Part shown: piece by piece, positions 22,395-34,552 of the stretch
Position numbering within the stretch: position 1 is the stretch's first letter
Layout: each line of letters begins with the position of its first letter
Assembly: GCA_009760885.1 (NCBI GenBank)
Contig: CM019713.1
Location: 82,441,131 to 82,505,130, forward strand
Source: Achatina immaculata
Taxonomy: Eukaryota; Mollusca; Gastropoda; Stylommatophora; Achatinidae
Length of the DNA: 64,000 nt
Direction: 5' to 3'
Notes under the pieces: generated by a model
Told to the model about the DNA's origin: nothing
What the model saw: only the letters and a program-made list of their open reading frames with translations
Database searches by the model: none
Position numbers and translations under genes: made by a program

Positions 22395-23115
22395 CCCTCC
22401 TATAGATGCCTTGATGGCATGCCCTCCCACAGATGCCTTGATGGCACGCCCTCTCATGGATGCCTTGATGGCATGCCCTCTCATGGATGCCTTGATGGCA
22501 CGCCCTCCCATGGATGCCTTGATGGCACGCCCTCCCATGGATGCCTTGATGGCATGCCCTCCCATGGATGCCTTGATGGCACGCCCTCCCACGGATGCCT
22601 TGATGGCATGCCCTCCCATAAGATGCCTTGATGGCATGCCCTCCCATAAGATGCCTTGATGGCATGCCCTCCCATAAGATGCCTTGATGGCATGCCCTCC
22701 CATAAGATGCCTTGATGGCATGCTCTCCCACAGATGCTTTGATGGCATGCCCTCCCATAAGATGCCTTGATGGCATGCTCTCCCACAGATGCTTTGATGG
22801 CATGCCCTCCCATAAGATGCCTTGATGGCATGCCCTCCCATAAGATGCCTTGATGGCATGCTCTCCCACAGATGCTTTGATGGCATGCCCTCCCATAAGA
22901 TGCCTTGATGGCATGCCCTCCCATAAGATGCCTTGATGGCATGCCCTCCCATAAGATGCCTTGATGGCATGCCCTCCCACAGATGCCTTGATGGCATGCC
23001 CTCCCACAGATGCCTTGATGGCATGCTCTCCCACAGATGCCTTGATGGCATGCTCTCTCACAGATGCCTTGATGGCATGCTCTCCCACAGATGCCTTGAT
23101 GGCATGCCCTCCCTA
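22395..23115. repeat. 27-28-bp minisatellite, about 26 copies
   Basis: Units are gatgccttgatggcatgccc with tcccacag or tcccataa endings in irregular order. ORFs up to 298 codons on the minus strand (HAIKASYGRA-type repeats) are by-products. Confidence 0.95.
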
Positions 23116-23240
23116 CATCTAAAATGAATGTGTCAACACCATGTAATGCACCACTTGGCCAGACAGCTTTTACTCCAGCACACCTTGGTCACACAGGACT
23201 TCCCTGCTGGTTGAATGATGTTTTTTTTTTGGACATCAAT

Positions 23241-23408
23241 GGCTAACCTTATCCTGTACAGGGAGTTGGGCATAAGGCTAACAACCTTATCCTGTACTGG
23301 GAGTTAGGTATAAGGCTAACAACCTTATCCTGTACCGGGAGTTAGGCATAAGGCTAACAACCTTATCCTGTACAGGGAGTTGGGCATAAGGCTAACAACC
23401 TTATCCTG
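23241..23408. repeat. 38-bp tandem repeat, about 4.4 copies, at the 5' end of a LINE
   Basis: 38-bp units with aaccttatcctgtacaggga and gttgggcataaggctaac. The last unit runs directly into the 5' region of the family C LINE. Confidence 0.9.
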
Positions 23409-26397
23409 GGACCTATCTAGAAGCGACTCCAGATGGGAAAAAAAGATATCGTTATGGAAACTCACAGAGAAACCAACCGAGCATCAGGGATGCCAACTCC
23501 GAAGAGCTCATTTGTCGGCCCCAAACATGTGACAAGGATTGGATTCTGGAATGTAAGAACAATGGCAGCACCAACAAAAACTACTCAGGTCATCAAAGAA
23601 ATGGAAGATACCACCTAGACATACTAGGCATCAGTGAAATGCGATGACCAGAAGCAGGTCAAAGATCGATGGAAAACAGTAAGTTAATAATACATTCAGG
23701 CAGAGACAACGGTAAACACTGAGAGGGGGTAGGTATTATTATGTAAAATGTAGCAGTAAAGAGCCTTATAGAATGGGAACCTGTGAACAGTCGTATAATA
23801 AGAGCACGATACAACCTACGACACGGAAGAATGACAATAATACAGTGTTATGCACCCACGAACGATGCAGATGATGAGGTGAAAGACGATTTCTATAATC
23901 AATTACAACAAATCATCAACAAAGTCCCTAAACACGACATCCTAACTGCTATGGGGGACTTCAACGCTAAAGTAGGGAAAGATAACGCCAATGTTGAAAA
24001 AGTAATGGGGAAAGAAGGAAATGACGTGATTGATCAGAACGGAGAAAGATTAACTGAAATATGTCTAACAGAGGACATGGTCATTGGTGGCACAATATTT
24101 CCACACACAGAGATAGTTAGAACAACATGGATATCTCCAGATGATAGAACTAGATACCAGATAGATCATTTTTGTATTAGAAAGCAATACAGAACATCTC
24201 TCATAGATGTAAGGGCTTATAGGGGTGCAGATGTTAACAGTGATCACAACCTGTTTATTGGGAAAATAAAACTAAAACTGAAAATCCAACACAAGAAATC
24301 AATACACAGCCTACAAGAAGAGAATACTAACAGTAATTTCAATCAGGAGCTTGCCAATCATTCCACAACACTCAGTGAAGTAGAGGAGATAGGTATAGAT
24401 GAATTATGGAATTCTTACAGCACAGCCATAATCACAGCAGCAAAAGCAAGCGCTGGACTGAAAAAAACCAAACAGAAAAGCATGGATAATAGAAAACACA
24501 TGGAAGCACATACATGAAAGACGAGCAGAAAAATTAGACATGTTGAATGTAAAAAATGATCTTGGAAAAAGCAACATACAAAGAAACAGACAAGAAAGTA
24601 AAAAGTTCAGCTAGAAGGGATAAAAGATAATACATAGACAATATGACGAAAGAGGTGGAGAAAGCAGCAAAAACAGGAGACAGCAAACTTTATATAACAT
24701 ACAAAAGAGGCTAACAAGTACTATTACATCTAAGAAAGACCAATCCTTAGCACAACTGGAACCCTATTAACATCAAGTAAAGACCAAAAGCAAAGATGGG
24801 TTGAACACTTCCAAGAAATACTTAATCGACTACACCCAAAAGAATTGTTAAAAAAAACCGACTTACCAGCCCCACAACTAAATGTCAACCTAGATGAAAT
24901 TAAATTGCATGAAATTGAAGCAGCAGTGAATTCAATGGCTAACAACAAAGCTGCAGGTGAAGATGAAATAACACCCGAAATGTTAAAAGCTATCAATAAT
25001 GACAACATGAGACAACTACAGAGAATGTTTAACAAGATTTGGAAAGAAGAAAAGGTCTCTTCTAAATGGAAAAAAGGAATCATTGTTAAAATACCAAAAT
25101 AAGGCAACCTTAGAGACTGTAACATCTGGAGAGAGAAGTAACCTTAATATCAGTTGTGTCAAAAGTATTTTGCAAGGTCATTTTGAATAGACTTAAAGAT
25201 ACAGTGGATACAGCAATGAGAGAAGAACAAGCAGGATTTCGAAAACGGAGAAGCTGTCTTGACCAGATCTTTACTCTAAGATTAATACTTGAAGAACATA
25301 TTGAAATGCAGAAACCATTACTCCTGAACTTCATAGACTTTAAAAAGGCATTTGATAGCATACACAGAGATTCACTGTGGAGAATTTTAAGTCTACATGG
25401 AATACCATCTAAATTGTCAACATCATTAAGGACTTCTACAATGGATATGTTTGTGCAGTCAAAACAGAAGAAGGGATGGTTCCAGATTGAAACAGGTGTG
25501 AAACAAGGATGTATACTGTCTCCTTTACTTTTTGGAATTACAATAGACTTCATAATGAAAAAATGCTGCACATGTAATGACTGGGTACATGGGACCCAAC
25601 TAGAAGAACTTGATTTTGCTTATGACATAACTCTTATCGGTAACAATGTGAATTCCATGCAAGAAAAAACAGATGGCCTATCTTCACTGGCTAGCAAAAT
25701 AGGACTTGAAATTAACAAGGACAAAACAAAAATAATGAAAATTCCCATTAATAAAAATGGAGAAATACACGCAGAAGGGACAGATATTGAAGTCAATCAA
25801 TTTGCATACCTTGGCAGCTACATAGACCAGGATGGTGACACCAGAAAGGAAGTTAGAATTAGAATTGCAAAAACAGCATCGATCTTCAAGAATCTTGAGA
25901 ACATATGGAATTCAAAAGTTATAAGCACAAAAACCAAGTTAAGATTACTCAATTCAAATGTAATATCCAGCTTCATTTATGCATGTGAAAGCTGGAAAAC
26001 AACTAAAGAAATAGACAAGAAATTAGACTCTTTTGAAAACAAATGCCTAAGGAAAATAGCATCAAGTGGAACGAATTCAAGAACAATGCAAAGATAAGAC
26101 AGATGACTGAACAACAACCAATCTCATGGGTGATCAGGAAAGGGAGATGGACATATGTTGGTCACGTGATGAGAAGAAACAGTCAGAGGATACCACAACA
26201 ACCTATCAAGTGGAGCACAACAGGCCAAAGAAAAAGAGGCAGACCGCGTGAAACTCTGAAGAGGACATTGTTAAGAAAGGTCAAATTACAACAAATTAAT
26301 AGGCATAAAATCTCTTGATGAGGTTGAAAGACTTGCTGAAGACAGGAAAAATTGGCGAACTATATTGTGAGCCCCATGTGACATTTAACGGCACGGG
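23409..26397 (+). mobile_element. LINE family C, nearly full length, inactive
   Basis: About 3 kb. The APE-type endonuclease starts RIGFWNVRTMAAPTKTTQV, then a stop, then an open frame 23783-24517 with YAPTNDADDEVKDDFYNQLQ, MGDFNAKVG, YQIDHFCI and NSDHNLF. The linker and thumb are at 24.5-25.1 kb with several breaks. The reverse transcriptase open at 25156-26097 has EEQAGFRKRRSCLDQIF, FIDFKKAFDSIHRDSLWRI and GVKQGCILSPLLFG. The catalytic FADD is FAYD. The post-RT end has GRWTYVGHVMRRN and GQRKRGRPRETLKRT. The 3' end reads GGCACGGGAAGGATG. It lies in NPEPL1 intron 1. Confidence 0.92.
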
Positions 26398-26591
26398 AAG
26401 GATGTCAGATGGCTACCCCATGCTGTGAGATAACCACCTCAGCATCCACCACCAGGTGGACACATCTGGAAAGACAAGTTCTTCCCAACAGCAGAGGAGT
26501 TTCTGGTCATCACAGCATGAAGATTCTAGTATTTTCCTCAACCACACAATACTTTAACACCAACTTTTCCTGATCACCAGCCACCCCTTAC
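26398..26591. other. start of NPEPL1 intron 1
   Basis: Non-repetitive. The 15-mer acctcagcatccacc of the exon 1 donor region recurs about 145 bp away near 26446. Confidence 0.5.
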
Positions 26592-26735
26592 CTCAGCATC
26601 CACCTTTCCTGCAAACTTCACTTGAACCTCCTCAAACCTCAGTTTGGCCAAGTGTTTCAGCTGTCCTATAATGAGGACAGTGCTGTCATATGGGTTAGAT
26701 GGGTCCAAGGTCCCAGAGAATACCAAAGTGGCCAT
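26592..26735 (-). CDS. NPEPL1: NPEPL1 coding exon 1 (start codon)
   Basis: This exon gives 48 codons from ATG to the donor GAG|gtaagg. The translation starts MATLVFSGTLDPSN and contains VLIIGQLKHLAKLRFEEV, matching the N-terminal 'LLLGQL' segment of NPEPL1 proteins. The start is supported by AAAATGG context and an in-frame TAA 27 nt upstream. The exon ends in phase 0, after VDAE. A family A LINE ends about 170 bp upstream, so the 5' UTR or promoter is squeezed between the two. No TATA box was recognised. Confidence 0.9.
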
Positions 26736-26906
26736 TTTTATTCTGTATCTGAAATGGAGTTAGTGGGCACATTTCTGTCAAGTTGTGGCATATGTTTCAT
26801 GTCAAGTTGTATTTTGTGTCAGTCATGTCACACTTCATTCTGAGTCATGTCACAAGCTTTGCCATGATCTGAAAAAAAGGAAAGCTTTGACATGATACTT
26901 TTAATA
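26736..26906 (-). promoter_or_regulatory. NPEPL1 5' UTR / proximal promoter interval
   Basis: About 170 bp between the NPEPL1 start codon and a LINE A 3' tail. No TATA box or initiator is recognised. A possible acceptor (ccatttcag) lies about 15 nt upstream of ATG, so the first coding exon may be preceded by a non-coding exon. Inference from position only. Confidence 0.35.
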
Positions 26907-28570
26907 TCTCTCTCTCTCTCTCTCTCTGAACCTTAAGTGCCCAGGGCACATGGGGCTTCTGCAAGGGTTTTCCACAAATGCCTGTCCTTCGCCTTTTTTT
27001 CTGCTCTTGCCCAGGCGAGCTCTCTATTGCTCAACATCCTTTCTGTTGTTCTTCTCCATGTCTCTTTTGGTCTACCCTTACTTCTGTTCCCCTGTGGTGT
27101 CCATCTTAGTGCTATTTTTGGTAGTGAGTTGTCAGTCATTCGGAACACCAGCCATCGCCAGGGTCTTTCCTCAATAATTGTTGTCAGTGGCTTCATCTGC
27201 ATTTCTGCCAATAAGATGTTATTTCTTATGGTGTTTGGCCAAAATATTTTTCTAATTCTTCGTAAACATTTAGTCTGGAAAGAATTCAACTTCTTTTCTA
27301 TAGTTTTGGTGATTTTCCAGCATTCACTTCCATAGAGTAGTACACTTAGAACATTACTCTTAAATATCCTGATTTTCTTCTTCATGTTTAGTTATTTTTT
27401 CATTTCCATATAGTATGCAGCATTGCAAAAGCCTGGTTTGCTCTAGTAAGTCTGCTGTTGATGTCCTCTGTGCTGTCTCCATTTTCTACTACTCTGCTGC
27501 CAAGGTATACAAATTCGTTGACCTCCTCCACTAACTTGTTATCTACTCTGTGTACATTTCTGTTGTTCACATTTTGCTTCATTAACTTTGTCTTTCCTAC
27601 GTTGATCTTTAGTCCTATGTTGTTTGCATTCTGAGTTAGCTTGTTTATTTTATCTTGCATATCTTTGTGACTGCTTGATAATAGACAAATGTCGTCCGCA
27701 AAGTCAAGGTCCTCCAGCACTGTGTCAAGGGTCCATTGTAATCCTCTGCGTTTGTCTGATGTTGTCTCCTTCATTAACCAGTCTACTGCCAAGATAAATA
27801 ATGTTGGTGATAGTACACATCCCTACTTCACTCCTGTTTGTACCCTAAAGCTGCTGGAGGTATGTTCTCCACAGATAACTTTGCACTGAAAACCCTCGTA
27901 TAGGGCTTTGATTACATTAACTATCTTATGGGGGAGGCCATGCCATCTTAGGATTTTCCACAGTGCATCTCTGTTGACACTGTCAAAGGCTTTCTCAAAA
28001 TCTATGAATAATGCATATGTTGTGCTATGCCACTCATTTGCCTGTTCTAATATTTGTCTAAGTACAAATATGTGGTCTATGCATGATCTTCCTTTCCTAA
28101 ATCCTGCCTGCTCTTTCCGAAGTTTTTCCTCAAGTGTTGGTACAATTCTGTTGATGATTATTCTGCAAAATACTTTACTGGTGAGTGGCAGTAGGGTAAT
28201 GCCTCTCCAGTTCCCGCAATCTCTGAGGTCACGCTTCTTCGTAGTTTTACTATAAGCCCAGTTTTCCACTCATCTGGGGCTTTTTCTAGATCCCAAATTT
28301 GTTGTAATATCCGGCAAAGTTGTTTTGGTGTTTCTGTTTCTTCTGCTTTCAACATCTCAGCAGTCACTTCATCTTCACCTGGTGCCCTGTCTGATTTTAG
28401 CTTCTTTATTACCTCCTTTACTTCACTTATTGTTATTGGTCCTGTATTGATGTTTAGTTCCATTTTTGCTTCAGGTATGTCTATTGTTTGTGCTGCTTGT
28501 GTTCTGTTTAGTAGGGTGTTAAAGTGTTCCCTCCATCTTTCAATTTTTTCTCTTTCTCCACTGACCATTT
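26907..28570 (-). mobile_element. LINE family A, 1.65-kb 5'-truncated copy upstream of NPEPL1
   Basis: The minus-strand copy ends in a TC/GA tail (26907-26928) followed by the reversed family A terminus. It codes for the RT with ENWAYSKTTKKRDLRDCGNW, QAGFRKGRSCIDHIF, FIDFEKAFDSVNRDALWKI, FADDICLLSSSHKD and the post-RT domain. Defects include CAG to TAG inside GVKQGC (27826-27840) and frameshifts near 27390 and 28230. The catalytic FADD is intact. Confidence 0.92.
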
Positions 28571-28769
28571 TTAATATATCCCCCTTTTTTTTTTTTTCAA
28601 AATGAAGGCCTGAGGTTAAACATCAGCTCGACTGGAATTTTTTTTCTCCTTGCAGACACTATTTTGGCTTTTCTTTTCTTGCATGCTAATTGTTATATGA
28701 AATGTGTAGTCTGATTTTGACCTTTCTGATCTCCAGGTTTAAGAGTCTTCTTCATCGTGTCAGTAGAAG
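28571..28769. other. spacer, no feature recognised
   Basis: A T run (28585-28600) abuts the truncated LINE end; nothing else is identified. Confidence 0.4.
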
Positions 28770-29305
28770 TCTTTCTTCCCTAGTACCAGATAGTAGAATG
28801 TGCAACTTTTTCTCCCCTAGTACCAGATAGTAGAATGTGCAACTCTTTCTTCTCTAGTGCTGGATAGTAGAATGTGCAACTCTTTCTCCCCTAGTACCAG
28901 ATAGCAGAATGTGCAACTCTTTCTTCCCTAGTACCAGATAGTAGAATGTGCAGCTCTTTCTTCCCTAGTACCAGATAGTAGAATGTGCAGCTCTTTCTTC
29001 CCTTGTGCCAGACAACAGAATGTGCAACTCTTTCTTCCCTAGTACCAGATAGTAGAATGTGCAAGTCTTTCTTCCCTAGTACCAGATAGTAGAATGTGCA
29101 AGTCTTTCTTCCCTAGTACCAGATAGTAGAATGTGCAAGTCTTTCTTCCCTAGTACCAGATAGTAGAATGTGCAACTCTTTCTTCCCTAGTACCAGATAA
29201 TAGAATGTGCAAGTCTTTCTTCCCTTGTACCAGACAACAGAATGTGCAGCTCTTTCTTCCCTAGTGCCAGATAGTAGAATGTTCAAGTCTTTCTTCCCTG
29301 TGCCA
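28770..29305. repeat. about 35-bp minisatellite, about 15 copies
   Basis: Units with tttcttccctagtaccagat and agtagaatgtgcaactc. Some copies vary as gtgccagacaacaga. Confidence 0.92.
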
Positions 29306-30028
29306 GATGGAGTATGTAGACCAGCAATCTTTCCACTGTTGCTTGCAGTTGTTGTATAAGTGTTCAACTGTTCTCGTGTTTGTGGGGACGTGAAGCTGTG
29401 GCATAGTGGCTCCATTCTTTGCCAGTCTGTCAGTATCTCTGATATTCATGTGCTCTGGTGTCTAACGCACACTGGTCTTCATGTCATAAAAGGCAAGTAT
29501 ATTTACTAGCTAGTCTTCTTCAATATTAAGTTTTTGTAGTATGGATATTTGTTCTTTTTTGTGTCCATGATATTTGAAGAACTATTCTGTAGCATTTACA
29601 TTCAAAGGCATTTATGTGTTTCTCAGCTGTTTTGTTAAGTGTCCAGGTCTCACAGACATATGTTGCAATGGGAAAGATGCATGCTCTTAAAATCTTATTT
29701 TTGTAGTTCTGTTAGTTCATCTCCAGAGCTTCTTTAGTTGTTTTGTTTTTTGAAGAGCGGCAAATGTCCTCCTTTTAATTTCCCTCACTGTATCTCTATT
29801 AGTTAGTAATGATCAAAGATTTTCAAAACTCTCAACCTCTTACAATTTTTCCTCACTGATGCTATTTGTTTGTTTTGTCCGTTGTCATCAATTTAGTTTT
29901 CTTCGCATTAAGATAGAGGTTTTGCTCTTCACTGTTCTTATGGGCTGACATAATTAGTTTTTCCATTCTTTTTTGTGTTGTGGACAGTAATACTGTATCA
30001 TCAGCACATCTAATCTCTGGTATTTCAT

Positions 30029-31676
30029 AACCTCCAATTGTTATGGCATCGTAATATTCTTTGTCTACATCTTCTCTAACATTCCTCATTATATTTTCAG
30101 TATACAAGTTAAATAAGTAATGCAACAATATGCACCCCTGACAGAACCCTTGTTTTATGTCAAACCAAGGTGTTTCACAATTTATTCTCACTGCTGCATG
30201 TTGGTCTAGATACAGCAGTGATATTAATTGTATCAAATATGTTGGAAATCTCATTTTTTCCGTTATTTCCCAAAGTTTCTCTATTATTAATCTGATATTG
30301 AATATATGATTTCTTGATCCTCTTCCTTGTCTAAAACCATCTTGTACTATATTGACTTATTCTATTTTCTTACGAAGTCTGCCCATTATGATTTTTAATA
30401 GAATTTTACTGGCATGACTAATCAGGGCAACAGCTCTGTAGTTTGTGCATAATTTCAAGTTACCCTTTTCTTTTGGCAATAGTATGAATATATGTGTAGT
30501 TCTTTTCCATTCTTTTGGCCAAATATCTCAGTTAAGCTGTTATCACATCACATCCTGGTGATTTACTATTTTTCAGATTCTTTATTGCTCATAAAACTTC
30601 TATTGTCGGTTTGGGTTCTTTCTCTTCCAATAATGATTCACACTTTTGATTTCTGTTTTCAGTCAGTTGTTTCATACATTCCTCTGCAATATTCTTTCCG
30701 TCTTTCTAGAATTTCCTCTGCCTCTGTCAAGATCTTTCCCATCTCGTCACAAATCACATTTAGCTTAGGAGTGACATTTCTCATCAATGTCTTCATTTCT
30801 TTAAACATTTCACTATCTCTGCCACACTTTGGATGTCCTTCTGTTTTTTCACAACCTCCAATTGTTATGGCATCGTAATATTCTTTGTCTACATCTTCTC
30901 TAACATTCCTCATTATATTTTCAGTATACAAGTTAAATAAGTAATGCAACAATATGCACCCCTGACAGAACCCTTGTTTTATGTCAAACCAAGGTGTTTC
31001 ACAATTTATTCTCACTGCTGCATGTTGGTCTAGATACAGCAGTGATATTAATTGTATCAAATATGTTGGAAATCTCATTTTTTCCGTTATTTCCCAAAGT
31101 TTCTCTATTATTAATCTGATATTGAATATATGATTTCTTGATCCTCTTCCTTGTCTAAAACCATCTTGTACTATATTGACTTATTCTATTTTCTTACGAA
31201 GTCTGCCCATTATGATTTTTAATAGAATTTTACTGGCATGACTAATCAGGGCAACAGCTCTGTAGTTTGTGCATAATTTCAAGTTACCCTTTTCTTTTGG
31301 CAATAGTATGAATATATGTGTAGTTCTTTTCCATTCTTTTGGCCAAATATCTCAGTTAAGCTGTTATCACATCACATCCTGGTGATTTACTATTTTTCAG
31401 ATTCTTTATTGCTCATAAAACTTCTATTGTCGGTTTGGGTTCTTTCTCTTCCAATAATGATTCACACTTTTGATTTCTGTTTTCAGTCAGTTGTTTCATA
31501 CATTCCTCTGCAATATTCTTTCCGTCTTTCTAGAATTTCCTCTGCCTCTGTCAAGATCTTTCCCATCTCGTCACAAATCACATTTAGCTTAGGAGTGACA
31601 TTTCTCATCAATGTCTTCATTTCTTTAAACATTTCACTATCTCTGCCACACTTTGGATGTCCTTCTGTTTTTTCAC
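30029..31676. repeat. 824-bp tandem duplication inside LINE B
   Basis: 30029-30852 recurs as 30853-31676 with identical encoded peptides. The duplicated part covers the RT fingers and palm before the catalytic motif. Confidence 0.92.
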
Positions 31677-32174
31677 AACAATCTTGTATGTATTGTTTTT
31701 TGTCGTTTCTTATGTTTCTTCGTACTTCTTTTGTTAAAAATTTATATTCCTCTGTTGTTATTTGTCACTTTCCATTGCTTCTTCATTTATCTACGTTGTT
31801 TTATCAGTTCTGGTGTGCCTGTTGTAATCCATCCATTCTTTTGTGTTTTCTTTACTGGAACTATGTCTTTAGCTGTTGTTATTAAGATATCTCTGGCCTG
31901 CGTAGTCAATTCATCTGGTGTCATCCCCTCCTGTACAGCCATCAGTATCTCAAAAGAGTTCTTCATTTCTATACCATATTGTTCTGGTATTTTTGTAAGA
32001 TCAAAGCGGAGTGGTACTGATTCCATAACTGTCTTTTTTATCTTTATCTTCATGTCTGCTATTAATAACTCATGGTCCGTGTCACAATCAGCACCTGGTA
32101 AAGTTTTTGCTGATGTTATATTTGATCTCCACCTTCTTTGCACTAAAATTTAATCTATTTGATTCTTGGTTTTC

Positions 32175-34552
32175 CCCCGTGTGGTACCCGGGATCTGCAA
32201 AGAATAGGACCACTGTACCCTACCATGCATGATCGTAAAAGGCGACTAAGGAGGGTTCAGCATAGGGCCAGCAACCCTATCTGGTAAAAAACTATCAGAC
32301 TGCTACAGAAACAGAAGCAAGGGAAAAAGCAAATGCAGGTGGAAGGAGAAATGCGTATCAGGAAACTGAGCCCATGAAGGTTGTGGATGAAAGCCAGCCA
32401 CTGGAAGTCCCCAGCCCGACTGCATTTTGATACAAGAAAACTGATAGACCAGCAAACAAGAAATGAATTCTCAATAATACTTAAGAACCGCTTCAGTGTC
32501 CTACAAGACGAAGCAGAAATGTCCATATTAGAGTTCAATAAAACACTACAGGAAACAGCAAAAGAGGTGCTGGGATATCGGAAAAGGAGAAAAGAGGAAT
32601 GGATAAGTGAGACCACATGGGAAAAGATAGAGCAAAGAAAAGAAATCAAGAAAAAATTACTGAACACCAAATCACAACGGCTTAAAGAACGAGTTTTAAG
32701 TAATTATGCACAAAAAGACAAAGAAGTGAAGGAATCATGCCGTCAAGATAAACGTAAGTATTATGACAACTTAGCAGAGACAGCAGAGAAAGCAGCATAT
32801 ACAAATGACATGAAAACCATATATAAAATCACAAAGCAGATGACAGGTAACTTCAATACAAGATGTGAAAGTGCAGTAAGAACACAAAATGGACAACTGG
32901 TCAGTGGAGAAAGAGAAAAAATTGAAAGATGGAGGGAACACTTTAACACCCTACTAAACAGAACACAAGCAGCACAAGCAATAGATATACCTGAAGCAAA
33001 AGCGGAACTAAACATCAATACAGGACCAATAACAATAAATGAAGTAAAAGAGGCGATAAGATGCTAAAATCAGACAGGGCACCAGGTGAAGATGAAGTGA
33101 CTGCTGAGATGTTGAAAGCAGAAGAAACAGAAACACCAAAACAACTTTGCCGGATATTACAACAAATCTGGGATTTAGAAAAAGCCCCAGAGGAGTGGAA
33201 AACTGGTCTTATAGTAAAACTACCAAAGAAGGGTGACCTCAGAGATTGCGGGAACTGGAGAGGCATTACCCTACTGCCACTCACTAGTAAAGTATTTTGC
33301 AGAATAATCATCAACAGAATTGTACCAACACTTGAGGAAAAACTTCGGAAAGAGCAGGCAGGATTTAGGAAAGGAAGATCATGCATAGACCATATATTTG
33401 TACTTAGACAAATATTAGAACAGGCAAATGAATGGCATAGCACAACATATGCATTATTCATAGATTTTGAGAAAGCCTTTGACAGTGTCAACAGAGATGC
33501 ACTGTGGAAAATCCTAAGATGGCATGGCCTCCCCCATAAAATAGTTAATGTAATCAAAGCCCTATACGAGGGTTTTCAGTGCAAAGTTATCTGTGGAGAA
33601 CATACCTCCAGCAGCTTTAGGGTACAAACAGGAGTGAAACAGGGATGTGTACTATCACCAACATTATTTATCTTGGCAGTAGACTGGTTAATGAAGGAGG
33701 CAACATCAGACAAACGCAGAGGATTACAATGGACCCTTAACAGTGCTGGAGGACCTTGACTTTGCGGACGACATTTGTCTATTATCAAGCAGTCACAAAG
33801 ATATGCAAGATAAAATAAACAAGTTAACCCAGAATGCAAACAACATAGGACTAAAGATCAACGTAGGAAAGACAAAGTTAATGAAGCAAAATGTGAACAA
33901 CAGAAATGTACTCAGAGTAGATAACAAGTTAGTGGAGGAGGTCAACGAATTTGTATACCTTGGCAGCAGAGTAGTAGAAAATGGAGACAGCACAGAGGAC
34001 ATCAACAGCAGACTTACTAGAGCAAACCAGGCTTTTGCAATGCTACAGAATATATGGAAATCAAATAAACTAAGCATAAATATGAAAATCAGGATATTTA
34101 AGAGTAATGTTCTAAGTGTACTACTCTATGGAAGTGAATGCTGGAAAATCACCAAAACCATAGAAAACAAGTTGAATTCTTTCCAGACTAAATGTTTACG
34201 TAGAATTAAAAAAATATTTTGGCCAAACACCATAAGAAATAACATCTTATTGGCAGAAATGCAGATGAAACCACTGACAACAATTATTGAGGAAAGACGC
34301 TGGCGATGGTTGGGACATGTGCTCCGAATGACTGACAACTCACTACCAAAAATAGCACTAAGATGGACACCACAGGGGAGCAGAAGTAAGGGTAGACCAA
34401 AAGAGACATGGAGAAGAACAACAGAAAGGATGTTGAGCAATAGAGGGCTCACCTGGGCAAGAGCAGAAAAAAAGGCGAAAGACAGGCATTTGTGGAAAAC
34501 CCTTGCGGAAGCCCCATGTGCCCTGGGCACTTAAGGTTCAGAGAGAGAGAGA
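32175..34552 (+). mobile_element. LINE family A, 2.4-kb insertion with 14-bp target duplication
   Basis: It is flanked by gattcttggttttc at 32161-32174 and 34553-34566. A 5' leader with catgatcgtaaaaggcgact and gggccagcaaccctatctgg runs directly into the linker before RT, so the endonuclease is deleted. RT and post-RT domains follow: APGEDEVTAEMLKAE, QAGFRKGRSCIDHIF, FIDFEKAFDSVNRDALW, GVKQGCVLSPTLF, FADDICLL, RRWRWLGHVLRMTD. The frame is broken by a missing A at 33058 and a missing CA at 33738. The 3' end has the GA tail. Confidence 0.95.

Larger units (their letters stand above)
39..26735 (-). other. NPEPL1: NPEPL1 gene, 5' and central part (start codon to catalytic core)
   Basis: Probable aminopeptidase NPEPL1, a cytosolic M17 (leucyl aminopeptidase) family metallopeptidase that removes N-terminal residues using a two-metal site. 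Eight coding exons were read on the minus strand, each bounded by AG acceptor and GT donor, and their phases agree at every junction seen. They encode about 340 residues of a protein that is roughly 520 residues in vertebrates. One very short exon between exons 1 and 3 was not located, and the C-terminal exons lie left of position 39. The M17 residues are all present: GKG lysine and FDTGG aspartate (exon 7), IK lysine (exon 7), MKRD aspartate (exon 8), and NTDAEGRL with D, E and R (exon 9). Introns are long and filled with minisatellites and transposons. Identification rests on remembered similarity to vertebrate NPEPL1 along the whole length; high confidence. Confidence 0.93.

Noticed and set aside
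20617..23115. CRISPR-like regular arrays
   Set aside because: Units are directly repeated without unique spacers and the genome is eukaryotic; these are minisatellites.
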